A stretch of DNA of 64,000 nt from Carposina sasakii (GCA_014607495.2 CP053157.1:8618001-8682000); one strand, 5' to 3'. Shown: positions 1 to 10,173, counted from the first letter of the stretch. Numbers and translations: made by a program. Notes: a model not told the origin generated them from the letters alone.

Positions 1-414
1 AGTCTGTTGTGTTGATGGACGCGCGCGGCTGGCAACGCCACACACACGGCAAAATACAATACGGTGTAGTAGGCAGCGGTAACGCAATTTCCTATTCTTG
101 GTTTTACTATTTAGTGTGGGTCAGTTTTCTTAATTACATTAATTTGTTTAGCTGGCATCGACTCCAAAAAATTATTGATAATTATAAATATTTAAATAGT
201 TAAAGATGACTTTGTTAAAGTATTAGGTATTAAGTTGTAAATATTTAAATAATTTGAGATATTTAATATGTATTAAGTAGATAAATTAGTTACGTTATTT
301 ATCGCTTTTTAGTTAAAGTTTGAAGTCGGTTAAATTTTTATTTTAAAAGTCAGTTTATTTCTCGATTTTTAGTTGTGTTAATGCGTTGTGGACTTAAATA
401 GATGCTAGTTTATA
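1..414. other. Unassigned AT-rich DNA
   Basis: The first 120 bases are GC-richer (gacgcgcgcggctggcaacg) and could be the edge of a feature outside the window. The rest is AT-rich with nothing recognised. Confidence 0.5.
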
Positions 415-725
415 CAGGATGATTTTTGGTCGTCAACGTTCCCGAAAACTACGTAATCTCCTCATCATCACGATCATTTTTCTCCTTGGAAGCATACCTG
501 GGAAATGTCTGGTTTCCAAAATATTAGGGTCCAAAGTTGAGTAAATAGACTGCGTTTTTCTGCATGAATGCACATAGACGCGCGTAGCAAGATTTTTCAC
601 AAGAAATAATTCATATCTGTCTATGAAAAAACTAATATAAACACTGGACACTATACATTTTGCCGATCAAGTACCTAATAAAAAAATTGTTTCAAAAAAA
701 TTTACATCGTTTCACAGCATTTTTT

Positions 726-1874
726 AACCGACTTCAAAAAGAGAGGTTATCAATTCGTCTGTATGTTTTTTTTTATTTTATTTTTTATTTTTTATGTGTG
801 TTACCTCAGAACTCCGTCGTTTATGAACCGATTTCAATTTTTTTTTTATAGTTGGTCATGGTATACTTCCAGGTTGGTCCCATATTCACCACATCAGGAT
901 CTGATGATGGGATCTTGGAGAAATCGAGGGCAATCCTCAAATATTGTAGGCACATGTAGTCTGTTTTTATACTTTTACTGAGCGTTTTGATCACCTACAT
1001 ATAAAACATAATATCTGATGATGGAATCTCTAAGGAATCTAGGGATATCCTCAAATATAAAGGGCACGAGTAGTCCGTTTTTAGATTTTTATAGAGAATT
1101 TTGGTCAGCTACACATAATATAAAGGAAACGAGGGTCTGATGATGGAGCTGCCGAAAAACAGATATTGGAACTTTTTAGTAACAAAATCCCCCTACGGCA
1201 GGGGGAGGCCTACGTCCAGCAGTGGACTGCAATAGGCTTATGAAGATGAAGATAATTGAGTTAAGTCGTGAAATTGTATGTTGCGTTAAGCCGTGTCCGA
1301 AGTAAGATGGTTATAGAGGAAGAGGTAGACATGAGAATAACGAGATGACGGATAATAGGGATGAATGAAAGAAGAGTACCTACATATTGCACCTACCTCA
1401 CATTATTGGGAACAGGGCAGGAAGGAGTGTAATTATATGTTGCTTAAATAAGAGTGTACATGGCTGTTGTGCTGCCAAATCTCTTATATTCCTCCGAGGC
1501 GTGGTGCATGTACCGTCGCCACATACGCACTCTGGATCGATTCCACCTCAAGTGCCTCCGATCCAGCATGAACGCCAACTTAGTAATATCTAGGAGTAGA
1601 AGTGGTCGCCATGACCGAAATCGGTCGGAGGTCATCATTATCTTCATCATCATCATATTGTCAGACGTAAAGTTTCGAAGTCTAGTCCTTTTTCTCTTTT
1701 GTCATGTGGCCTATTTAATAATTTGCTGGCATATACATAAATCTGACAATATTATGCCTCCTAAACTTCGTACACGACTTAACGCAATATATATTTGCCC
1801 TTTAGTAAAATTTTACTTTAGTAAGTTCGAGTTTTGGGAGGAAGTCGGTTTTTCGTTTAAAAAAAATTATTTTT
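726..1874 (+). mobile_element. Repeat family G (ends ACCGACTTC), copy 1, full length
   Basis: It begins TTAACCGACTTCAAAAAGAG and ends in the near-inverse GGAAGTCGGTTTTTCGTTT followed by an A/T-rich run. It interrupts family F copy 1. Other copies lie at 2688-2908, 26349-27266, 30338-31471 and 47300-47989. Inside are an RTE-like 3' tail (about 1183-1240, GGCCTACGTCCAGCAGTGGA) and an extra LINE reverse-transcriptase scrap (1447-1655). It has no transposase, so I leave its class open. Such ACCGACTTC-ended repeats are common in Lepidoptera (general knowledge). Confidence 0.75.
1447..1655 (+). pseudogene. LINE reverse-transcriptase C-terminal fragment inside family G copy 1
   Basis: Translated on the plus strand from about 1454, the sequence has the words [30 protein letters not shown], typical of the end of non-LTR retrotransposon reverse transcriptases. 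After about 45 residues it jumps to an unrelated stretch and ends in a (TCA)n run like a LINE microsatellite tail. Copies of family G at 26.4 and 47.4 kb lack this block and join directly ('gcttatatattgtcagacg'), so it looks like a truncated, internally deleted LINE that landed in one master copy. It is non-functional. The clade (RTE-like or a relative) is uncertain. Confidence 0.65.
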
Positions 1875-1993
1875 GCATAAACTTACTTTATATACTTTAT
1901 ACTTTATTTAAGGGTGGCAACGAAAAAACACCATGTACCTATACCTAAGGTTTTCATCGTTACCATCTCAGGAGTAGTACCTACCCGTATAAG

Positions 1994-2631
1994 TATCACG
2001 TTAGCCCTACATATACTATAGTTTCCATCGACCAATTGCAGTACTGTCTCCCAACTCCTAACCGTTAAGTAGTTCTGTAGCTTCATCGTCAGAACAGCAG
2101 CATCAGATATTGATTCAAGTAACACGTTAGCCCTACATACTACTAAATATTTTCCATCGACCAATTGCAGTACTGTCTCCCAACTCCTAACCGTTAAGGA
2201 GTTCTGTAGCTTCATCATCAGCACAGCAGCATCAGATGTTGATTCAAGTAACACGTTAGCCCTACATACTACTAAATAGTTTTCATCGACCAATTGCAGT
2301 ACTGTCTCCCAACTCCTAACCGTTAAGGAGTTCTGTAGCTTCATCATCAGCACAACAGCATCAGATGTTGATTCGAGTAACACGTCAGCCCTACACACTA
2401 CTAAATAGTTTCCATAGACCAATTGCTGTACTGTCTCCCAACTCCTAACCGTTAAGGAGTTCTGTAGCTTCATCATCAGCACAGCAGCATCAGATGTTGA
2501 TTCAAGTTACACGTTAGCCTTATATACTACTAAATAGTTTTCATCGACCTATTGCAGTACTGTATCCCAACTCCTAACCGTTAAGGAGTTCTGTAGCTTC
2601 ATCATCAGCACAGAAGCATTAGATGTTGACA
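1994..2631. repeat. Tandem array, 129-bp unit, about 5 copies
   Basis: The word ACCAATTGCAGTACTGTCTC recurs at 2031, 2160, 2289, 2418 and (variant) 2547, an exact 129-bp spacing. Copies differ by scattered substitutions. Because 129 is divisible by 3, one minus-strand frame stays open for 192 codons (1904-2482) with a 43-residue repeat. I take that as a by-product of the period rather than a gene, since nothing else supports coding. Confidence 0.9.
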
Positions 2632-2687
2632 CCCTGAAGCATATACCTGAGTAAGACATGATTACGTAACAAAAGCACCATACGAGC

Positions 2688-2908
2688 ATACAATTTTCGG
2701 TGGTTGCCCTTGATTTCTCCTGGATCCCATCATCAGATCCTGACCTGGTGAAAATGGGACCACCTCAGAAGTAAACTCTATCCAACAAAAAATAATTTTG
2801 AAATCCGTCTATAATTGACGGAAATATCGGTGAACATACATAAAAAAATAAAAAAAATTATACATACAGACGAATTGAGAACCTCCTCCTTTTTTTGAAG
2901 TCGGTTAA
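2688..2908 (-). mobile_element. Repeat family G, copy 2, one end only
   Basis: Reverse-strand match to the ACCGACTTC end of family G. It finishes in 'gaagtcggttaa' at 2908 and shows the same internal words as the other copies (gaattgagaacctcc, cccatcatcagatcctga). It is truncated at about 2688 next to the 129-bp array and is more diverged than the other copies. Confidence 0.65.
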
Positions 2909-3387
2909 ATAAACTAAAATATTTTAAAGTCGGTATTTTCGAGTGCTGTTTACTTATTTTCAACGGTAACTATGTGTAAAACTCACAAAACATAGTCAAG
3001 ATACTGTACTGTACCACTGAATTTATGTCATAAAGGTTTTATGCTTTTCGAAAGACAAATTGGCGTAAGACAGACCGACCATAGTTATTATAACTTTCGG
3101 AAGAAATCACATCGCGCTGATCTCAAAAGTAATGGGATAAAGGCAGACATCATGATGATAATGGTTTACGATGTAATATGACGTCACATTTTTACACCGT
3201 TTCGTTTCTATGAGTACGAGTAAATATCGGGGGAGTACATTTGAAGCTCCTCTAATTTGGTAGCCGTCTATTATGCAGTGTGTGGTCTAGCGTTGTTCTA
3301 AAGCAGCATACAGCAGTGGCCTAGATGGACTGGGCTTGGTTGTTTAGCAGTTAGCTTTTCCATATGGCAGTAGTCTTGTGTCGTGCT

Positions 3388-3436
3388 CTGGGAGAGGCCT
3401 ACGTCCAGCCGTGGACTGCCGACAAAGACGAAGATA
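3388..3436 (+). repeat. RTE LINE 3'-end remnant
   Basis: The words GAGAGGCCTACGTCCAGCCG and TGGACTGC followed by 'gacgaagat' match the end of lepidopteran RTE open reading frames (protein ending ...YVQQWT) plus the short simple tail. Only about 50 bases remain. The rest of about 2909-4127 shows no feature I recognise. Confidence 0.5.
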
Positions 3437-4127
3437 TATAGTCTGGAAATTTCAAAAGTGAATAACATTAAATAAAATTGTTATAGGCTACCTAGAATAC
3501 CATAAAGACGCTATACACCGTAATTTAAAATTATGAAGATAACTAATTTTAATGCGGCTTATACCATAAGTCAGAATGAATCAAGAGGAAGGTGTAATAT
3601 ATATAATGATAATGAAAAAAGTAGGCTGCACGCGGATGTAGTCATGGGTAACTAGTTAGTATTTTGTCATTTGTTTGTATTTTTTAATAATACGGACTTC
3701 ATGATTTAATTGAAAGTAGTTATATTTGTTTAATGAAATGACCGTGTCAATTATGGGTGTGTTGGGAATTCATAACGGTTGTTGAGCCAATTTTCATTAG
3801 AAAGAGGGCAACTTTAGTTTATTAATATTAGGCTAATTAGAGAACTTTATGGAGGTAGGTCGCCATAAAATATATGTAATAAGACTAACTATTGTGTTCA
3901 AATTCTCATACAATTAATTAACTTTTAGGGTGCCGAACATGTTGAAATTTGAGATCATTTGGTGATAGTGGATTGTTACAAAAATACTAAACCTTTCAGT
4001 CCGCCCTGAATGTTGAAATTTTGAATTGATTCTGAGCCGGAGTATTCGCCTGGGCAAAATGGTGAAACAGTTAAAAATCATACCTACTATACCTTTTTAC
4101 GATGTATCACCATTACGTATTATAAAA

Positions 4128-4320
4128 CAAAGTCGCTTTCTGCTGTCTGTCCCTATGTATGCTTAGATCTTTCAAACTAGGGAACGGATTTTGATGCGGT
4201 TTTTTTAATATATAAAGTGATTCACAAGGAAGGTTTATATAATGTATAACTAAGGACCCGCCCGGCTTCGCACCGGAGTGATGAACTCTCACGCGGGCGA
4301 AGCCGTGGGCAGCCGCTAGT
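4128..4320 (+). repeat. Family H interspersed repeat (ends in a cgggcgaagccgtgggc motif)
   Basis: It has words common in many lepidopteran genomes: 'gtctgtccctatgtatgctt', 'ggaacggattttgatgcgg', 'aaggtttatataatgtat', and an end with 'cacgcgggcgaagccgtggg'. A reverse-strand relative lies at 17425-17625. Other members of this loose group are at 6030-6350, 16340-16620, 25765-25960, 34555-34880, 34975-35170, 40075-40292 and 57650-57870. I cannot name its class from sequence alone. Confidence 0.7.
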
Positions 4321-4605
4321 GTATGTATAAAAATGTTTCCTGATTAGAAAAAAATGTTCCAAAACAATAAGTACCTACAAGTAGGTACGCTACATCAATA
4401 ATATATTTACCAAAATAGTACCTACCTGCCATCCATTAATTTCAAACACTAAATGATCGACTAGTCCGATTTCTGAACAATAGCTAATTATTTCCGGGCC
4501 ATGTATAATAAAATTATATTATACATATATGTATTGATCTGCTATTTGACTCAACGATTATTTGGATATTGGCTTTTCCTTGCTTTGATATATTATTAAT
4601 TAATT

Positions 4606-4700
4606 ACGTATAGATGGCACCATGTGGTTCTATCGGCCCTTGGTACTCTGCCTATTCCGTAATCACTTACGGGGATAAAGGCATGATTATATGTATGTAT
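4606..4700 (+). repeat. Short lepidopteran repeat ending in an (ATGT)n run
   Basis: 'ggcccttggtactctgcc', 'ccgtaatcacttacgg' and 'gataaaggcatgat' are followed by 'atgtatgtatgtacgta'. This block with its tetranucleotide tail is a familiar interspersed fragment in moth sequence (from memory). A scrap of the same type ('agtaatgggataaaggc') lies near 3130. Confidence 0.4.
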
Positions 4701-4734
4701 GTACGTATAGATATTTTTTTGATTCACCATTTTT

Positions 4735-5560
4735 AGGGTTCCGTACCTCAAAAGGAAAAAACGGAACCCTTATAGGATCACTTTGTTGTCCGTCTGTCCG
4801 TCCGTCTGTCAAGACCCTTTTTCTCAGGAACGCGTAGAGGTATGAAGCTGAAATTTATATCAATTACTCAGGTCTACTGTCCCTTGAAGCTGTGAAAAAA
4901 TCAAACTTCTAAGCCAACGCAATCAAAAGATACAGCCGTTTATGCCGCAAATTTTCGACACTTGCAAGGGAATCAAAACCTACAGGGTGCTTCCCGTGAA
5001 CTCAGAATCTTGAAATTTGGTACGAAGCAACGTCTTATAGCATAGATAAAGGAAAAATTACGAAAACCATAAATTTTTAGTTACATCACATAATATTTTT
5101 TTTTTTAATAATTTTAAACTTACTACCCATTTCCTCATAAACGCGTAGAGGTATTAAATTGAAATTCATACCAAATACTCAGGTCTATAATACCTTTAAG
5201 CTGTAGCAAAATCAAACTTCTATGTCAACGCAATCAAAAGAAACAGCAATTTAAGCTGCATATTTTGAAACTCGCAAGTACTCGCAAGGGAATCAAAACC
5301 TAAAGGGTACTTCCAGTCGACCTAGAATCTTGAAATTTGGCATGAAGCAACGTTTTATAGCACACATAAAGGAAAAATTCCGAAAACCTTAAATTTTTAG
5401 TTACATTACAAAATATATATTTTTTAATAAATATAAACTTATTACTTTTTTCCTCATGAACGCGTAGACTCGATTGTCGTAATGAACGAACTTTGTAAAC
5501 CTTGCAGGTTTGTACGGAACCCTCGGTGCGCGAGTCCGACTCGCACTTGTTTATGTACCT
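4735..5560 (+). repeat. Family J repeat (GGTTCCGTACC ... GTACGGAACCC) with internal duplication
   Basis: It starts 'agggttccgtacctcaaaag' and ends 'gtacggaaccctcggtgcgc' then 'gagtccgactcgcacttg', the typical ends of a repeat widespread in Lepidoptera. The middle is duplicated: 'aacgcgtagaggtat', 'aatcaaacttcta', 'cgcaatcaaaaga' and 'aatcttgaaatttgg' recur about 320 bp apart (units about 4835-5145 and 5146-5455), with a third start at about 5455. Simpler members lie at 32466-32710 and 12296-13555. Confidence 0.75.
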
Positions 5561-6029
5561 ACTTACGTTCACACGCTGCTGTAACGTTATGTTCATAGAT
5601 ATAGCAGGAGAAGTTCATCAAAATCATAAATTCTGTATGCGACAAATGTATCAGTGAGTAGATAATACTGATATATTTATCTGTGAAACGTATGATGTAC
5701 AGGGTTGTTTGTCTTTGTAATATTACAACAGCACAAAAACACCTTATTGTATCATACGATACATTTTTTACAGAGAAAATTTAAAGATCCGTGTTCAATT
5801 GATGAAATTTATTTTCACCAAATAGCTTTTTAAGTTATGAATACAGTCCACAATAAAGGATTAATTAATTTATTATAATTAATTAATTTTCCATTTAGGT
5901 AGTATCTAGGAAAAGTAGTAAGGGTATATGCATGATTTTTTTTATTTCATTTATATATTCTACGTAAAAAAATAATAAAGTTTGCCCTTGGAATGGCATA
6001 TCTAACTTTAACCGTTTGGATTTACAGCA

Positions 6030-6350
6030 ATCTATACACATAATAAAAATGTAATGGGTCGCAGTCTGTACATGGAAGATATATGAGAAAAAATATTATA
6101 GGAGACCTTTATCAACGCAATAGTACCCAAAACAATGATATTTGAAATGTTTGTCTGTTTGTCTGTGCGCTAATCTCAGAAACGGCTGAACCGATTTCGA
6201 TGCAGTTTTCATGAATATATTGTGACAGGTCCCACTTAACATATACCTATAGCCTACTTTTTATCCCGGGAAAATGTTTTTATTCCGGATAATTTCGACA
6301 TTTTGTTTCTTCTGTAGTCCACGCGGACGGAGTCGCGGGCATCCACTATT
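6030..6350 (+). repeat. Family H repeat (pairs with 34555-34880)
   Basis: 'gtacatggaagatatat', 'aggagacctttatcaacgc', 'aaacggctgaaccgatttcg', 'tatagcctactttttatccc' and 'ccacgcggacggagtcgcgg' occur in this order. The same words occur on the reverse strand at 34555-34880, so the two are copies of one subfamily. No coding content. Confidence 0.75.
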
Positions 6351-6533
6351 CAAAAATACGAGTCGGCAAAATGTTTTTGAAACGCTCCGTTTGCTTCATA
6401 CTAAAATGGCAAAGACTTTGACGTCATAGTAGACAATCGTCTCAAATTAGTATGGGGAAAAAATGCAATCTTATTTTATAAACGTAATATTTTATATTTT
6501 GTGTAATGTTGTCAATAAAAATTGTTTATTAAT

Positions 6534-6726
6534 AGAATGATCAAAGTAACTTACCTGTAAGTGACCTTCGATCACTATTATACAAAGTTAACGCCTCGTC
6601 TGATTATACTATGTAGTTTATGCACTAAACGTATCTAGAACACGACTTTAAAGAGAAAAAATAAAATAAAAGATTAAATAAAGGTAATATTGAATGGCAC
6701 TCTGGCAACACCGACTTGCTCATGTC
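6534..6726 (+). repeat. Inverted terminal repeat of the DIRS-like element (low-coordinate side)
   Basis: From 'gttaacgcctcgtctg' to 'gcaacaccgacttgctcatg' it is the reverse complement of 9753-9905. The first 60 bases (aatgatcaaagtaacttacc...) are unique to this side and are found, reversed, in the internal region at 6955-7023. Confidence 0.85.
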
Positions 6727-6954
6727 TTTAAGTTTAAAGTTCTAACTTCTAAACACATTCATTTTTTAAAAGGCATTAAAATGTATGAAAAATGATGTAG
6801 ATTGTACTCGTACGAGTATATAGGTAGATGTAGTAAAAATTAAAAAAATATTTTTTCAGTTTTTTATCCTTCATCTATGCATCTATGTTTATATTGGGTA
6901 AACATAAATCATTATTGAGCTGGGTGGGTGTCGTTATAAAATGGGAGGGTTGTT

Positions 6955-7064
6955 ATCAGACGAGGCGTTAACTTTGTATAATAGTGATCGAAGGTCACTT
7001 ACAGGTAAGTTACTTTGATCATTCTATTATACTCATTAACGCCTCGTCTGATTATACTATGTAG
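6955..7064. repeat. Internal complementary region of the DIRS-like element
   Basis: About 6955-7026 is the reverse complement of the outer end at 6534. The following bases, about 7022-7064 (ctattatactcattaacgcc...), are the reverse complement of the outer end at 9905. The two ends meet at 'gatcattctattatactc'. In DIRS elements this region is thought to template circular DNA formation (established model). Here it sits between the recombinase stop and the nearer terminal repeat, as expected. Confidence 0.85.
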
Positions 7065-8800
7065 ATGTTGAAAGTAAACAAAGCGAAATAATGAACATAT
7101 TTGTTAAGAATTTTAATAATTAAGTAGTTAGTAGGTACTAAATATATATATATAATCTTAGGCTTAGGCATAACCTAAACTGTTTAATTATTTTTACATA
7201 AGTAATATTAACTAAGCACTCTTATGAATCTAATATACAACTAGCAAAATTTGTGTCCTCTTGAAGAGGAAGATTATAAAATTTTGCAAAATTGTTTGAT
7301 CTTTTTGTCCATCCAGCAGTAGTTTTTATAATATCAATATTTAAACCCTTTCTTTTTGCACATGAAGTGGCCGCATGACGAGTGCTATGAGCACTAAATA
7401 TTTCAGTGTCAATGCCAGCCTCAAGCAAGATATCTTTTATCCATCTAGCAAGCGTATGCGTAGAACCAGGTGAATGTGGTTTCTTGAGTGTAATAAACAA
7501 TTTATTGTGATCCACAAGTAAAGATCTTGTAGCATTGAGATAATCACATAAGGTTTTTGCTGGACAAATACTTTCTTTTTCTTTAAAGAAAGGTATATTT
7601 AGTAATGGTTGTAGTTTATTAATTTTTGAGGTTTTTATTAACTGTGAAACCTTAATTTTTATTCCTGAATCAGTCCGTTTAATATTGTCTAATGTTATTA
7701 AAGAGAAAGTTTGTAACCTCTGAGCTGTAATTAAGGCCATTAAAACCAATAGCTTTTTTGATAAAACTTGTAAACTAAGTTGATCATTAGGATAAAGATT
7801 ATTTACATAATCTAACTGTCGCGTTGTTCAAAATTCCCGCGACATGGTGCCGTCGTTATATTTCGAAAACGTTTTGGGCGTTGCCAGTCTAGCCGGAATT
7901 TCGTCCTTTTGGCACCAAGATTACCTTTTATGGTAATAAAATCTCTAAAATTCGCGCCGGGCGGGGACATTAAAATCTTAACCAATGGCAAGGCCATTCT
8001 AGGCTGAGGTCAATAACCGTGCGGCCAAGTACATACAAGGCTTGTTGCCTCGATCGCGCGGTGGGCTCATTACCAAAGCTTGTCTCAAAGGATTAGGAAC
8101 TATTTGAAGCCTAAGTTAATTCCTCGTTCCTTACCTATTATGAGTATTACTATCTGCTGTTTTGCAATTCAAATAGTCGCCATAGTGCAACTCAATAAAT
8201 TAACTGTGATAAGTGTCGCCACTTCGAACTAGGTAAGTGAGTGAATATATATAGCTATATTTTATCTATTTATTTCGTGTAGCATTTATAGGTGCGTTGT
8301 AGCTTCGTTAAAATGTTTATACATGCTATGCTGTGCTAAATAGTGGTCTAACACTTATCGTTGGTCTAGATTCTGGATAGCTACTGTATCTCATTAGCTG
8401 ACCGTGTTATAGCTACCTAATTATAAATTGTATACTTATTTCTAATTCGCTATCCATGAATGCCATTATTTAACTGTTACTTTAGATTTTAGTTAGATTT
8501 CATTTGGTACTGCGATGGAATCTAGATTATTTGACTACCTCACAATTTTAATTTGACCGTTATTTTAGTGGAAAGTTGAGTTTAGCCCTAAATATGAACG
8601 TATTTAATTTAAATCAAAGGTACATAAGAAGGAATTATTATGTAATAATCCGGATTCCAAGGTACCAGCTACACACCTATAACTACCTTCTTCTATAATA
8701 TTATTCGTAATTATAGGTATATATTTATTTTATTCTGTATTTATATAATCTAATGTATTTTATATTATTGAGTATTATTTATTGTGTTTTTTTTCCCAAG

Positions 8801-9006
8801 GCCTATTCCGAATATTCAGATTGCAAATATTAGTTGTAGTTACCTTCTACCTTTTTTTATAAATTTTTCATTGCTAAATCTGAATATTCGGATTAATTTT
8901 TTTCTACTCAGCTCCATTTATTTTTTCTTTGTAAATGTCTCTGCCAATCGGATAATATTAACTGTAATTGATTTGTTATTTGGAGACATTACCCGATTGG
9001 CAGATT
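8801..9006. repeat. Two inverted repeats within the solo LTR
   Basis: 'attccgaatattcagatt' (about 8805) and 'aatctgaatattcgga' (about 8876) are inverted copies. Then 'ctgccaatcggataat' (8940) and 'attacccgattggcag' (8989) form a second inverted pair enclosing about 30 bases. Both could fold in U3 DNA or RNA. Their role is unknown. Confidence 0.7.
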
Positions 9007-9060
9007 TGGAAAGAGGCACACCGCCTTACACCGGATCTGTTAAATTCCAGGTTCGGTGGC

Positions 9061-9162
9061 GATTTCGTCCGGATTTGGATTTCGTTCGGAATTGGATTTC
9101 GTTCGGAATTGGATTTCGTTCGGAATTGGATTTCGTTCAGACTTGGAGTTCGATTGGAATTG
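9061..9162. repeat. 17-bp tandem repeat (6 copies) in the solo LTR
   Basis: The unit GATTTCGTTCGGAATTG is repeated six times at exact 17-bp steps from 9061. Units 2-4 are identical and units 1, 5 and 6 carry one to four changes. Short repeats like this in an LTR often act as enhancer-like binding sites (inference). Confidence 0.9.
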
Positions 9163-9752
9163 AATTGGATTTGGAGTATTCCAAGGATTGCCGAATATTA
9201 CCTTAACGGAAGTGACTCGCCGAGCTCACTCACACCTGCCGAGCATTCCGTCGGACTTTTCGCATCGCTGCCTCGGCTGCTACCGGGGATACGTCTCGCC
9301 AAAGTTACGTGTCTATTTTGTAAACAATTTTAATATTTATCAGAGAAACCAGGATTAGTCACCCACGACCTGTTATCGCGTTCACTTTAATAAATTAGTC
9401 TCGTGTTCATAAATTGTTTTTTTATTTTAATCACTTAGTTTTACCGTATTTTTTCTTTTGTTTTAAATTCATTAACTGGACCTGTCCACTTCTTGCCTGT
9501 AATAGGGGAAGAAGGGGACAGCGTTTCATAACATAATACTTGGATCCCAAGTCTCTTTATATTTTGGTTTGTTGGGTCTTAATCTGTAAATACCTTTAAA
9601 GAATCTACAAATGTCTTTATTTGATCCTAATTCTGTATCAAGTAAGAGAGATAGAGCTGACCTAGCACTATCGCGTTTTCTCTTCTTATTTTCCATTTTT
9701 ATATTAATTCTAACAGAAAATAAATTGCGTCGTAGACACGAAAATACATAAT

Positions 9753-9905
9753 GACATGAGCAAGTCGGTGTTGCCAGAGTGCCACATTCAATATTACCTT
9801 TATTTAATCTTTTATTTTATTTTTTCTCTTTAAAGTCGTGTTCTAGATACGTTTAGTGCATAAACTACATAGTATAATCAGACGAGGCGTTAATGAGTAT
9901 AATAG
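9753..9905 (-). repeat. Inverted terminal repeat of the DIRS-like element (high-coordinate side)
   Basis: Reverse complement of about 6590-6726. It starts 'gacatgagcaagtcggtg' and ends 'gaggcgttaatgagtataat'. The last 15 bases differ from the other terminal repeat and reappear in the internal complementary region. The recombinase start codon lies 57 bases inside it. Confidence 0.85.
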
Positions 9906-10173
9906 GTGCAGATATGAATAAAGTATTATTAAATCAATGAGATAATTAAAAAAATGGGTAAAATTGTTTTTACTCCTTTTATGTTGTAAAGTTTTTCGTT
10001 AATTTTTTCAAACTTTTAAACTCCTGTAACTTTGGTATTTACTAACCGATTGATGTTATTTTTGCACTATTCGGTTTGTATTTGTGATATCTTTCGAATA
10101 AAATATAAAAAATCTGTTTTCGTGTCAGATGCATATTCCTTCAGCCGAAATATATAGGTACATATTTAATGTA

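Larger units (their letters stand above)
415..1935 (+). mobile_element. TA-target MITE, family F, copy 1 (split by a later insertion)
   Basis: The left end starts CAGGATGATTTTTGGTCG after a TA and the right end finishes in GGTGGCAACGAAAAAACACC then ATG and TA. Both outer parts match the intact copies at 27282-27657 and 29734-30118. The imperfect inverted ends (CAGNGTG...CACNNTG) and TA flanks suggest a non-autonomous Tc1/mariner-like element; that class is an inference. The middle, about 726-1874, is a separate element inserted between the words 'cagcattttt' and 'gcataaactt', which are adjacent in the intact copy at 27.6 kb. No transposase is visible. Confidence 0.8.
7817..9528 (+). mobile_element. 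Solo LTR (1,712 bp) inside the recombinase gene
   Basis: It begins TGTCGCG and ends GCGTTTCA (TG...CA) and is flanked by perfect 4-bp duplications TAAC at 7813-7816 and 9529-9532. Excising it with one TAAC restores an unbroken recombinase frame, which fixes both ends exactly. The first 28 bases can fold (TGTCGCG / CGCGACA). A poly(A) signal AATAAA lies at 9389, which suggests plus-strand transcription. No open gag or pol, primer site or second LTR is present, so it is a solo LTR left by recombination. A 4-bp duplication fits Ty3/gypsy or BEL/Pao types; the choice is uncertain. Confidence 0.85.
7222..9696 (-). pseudogene. Tyrosine recombinase of the DIRS-like element, split by a solo LTR
   Basis: The ATG is at 9696. 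The first part reads on the minus strand to 9533 and has the words FFKGIYRLRP and KYKETWDPS, typical of the N-terminal region of DIRS-type recombinases. It is cut by the LTR plus a TAAC duplication. Reading resumes at about 7816 in the same frame (LDYVNNLYPNDQLSL...) and ends at 7222. Removing the insertion and one TSD copy leaves about 253 codons with no other stop or frameshift. Catalytic residues are present: box I Arg (AQR, residue about 89), HSTRH (His about 199, Arg about 202), a Trp in AGW (about 225) and the nucleophile Tyr in KFYN (about 236). It is short for the family (usually over 300 residues), so the N-terminus may be lost. The insertion makes it non-functional in this copy. Confidence 0.85.
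6534..9905 (-). mobile_element. DIRS-like tyrosine-recombinase element, interrupted by a solo LTR
   Basis: The structure fits DIRS elements. Inverted terminal repeats lie at 6534-6726 and 9753-9905. They share 'gcctcgtctgattatactat' through 'cgacttgctcatgtc' but differ at their outermost ends. An internal region (6955-7064) carries the reverse complement of both outer ends fused head to tail, as the internal complementary region of DIRS elements does. One gene lies between: a tyrosine recombinase on the minus strand, split by the LTR at 7817-9528. Without the LTR and one TSD copy the element would be about 1.66 kb, far shorter than autonomous DIRS elements. No reverse transcriptase, RNase H or methyltransferase is seen, so it is probably an internally deleted, non-autonomous member. 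Confidence 0.85.

Noticed and set aside
1454..1948. 164-codon plus-strand open frame as one protein
   Set aside because: It crosses from a LINE scrap through a trinucleotide tail into family G and then family F, so it is a chance fusion of three repeats.
1904..2482. 192-codon minus-strand open frame as a gene
   Set aside because: It is the 129-bp tandem repeat read in frame; the length follows from a period divisible by three.
8784..9333. Open frames of 140 and 121 codons in the solo LTR as gag-like genes
   Set aside because: They run through the 17-bp tandem repeat and lie wholly inside the LTR; the repetitive residues follow from the DNA repeat.
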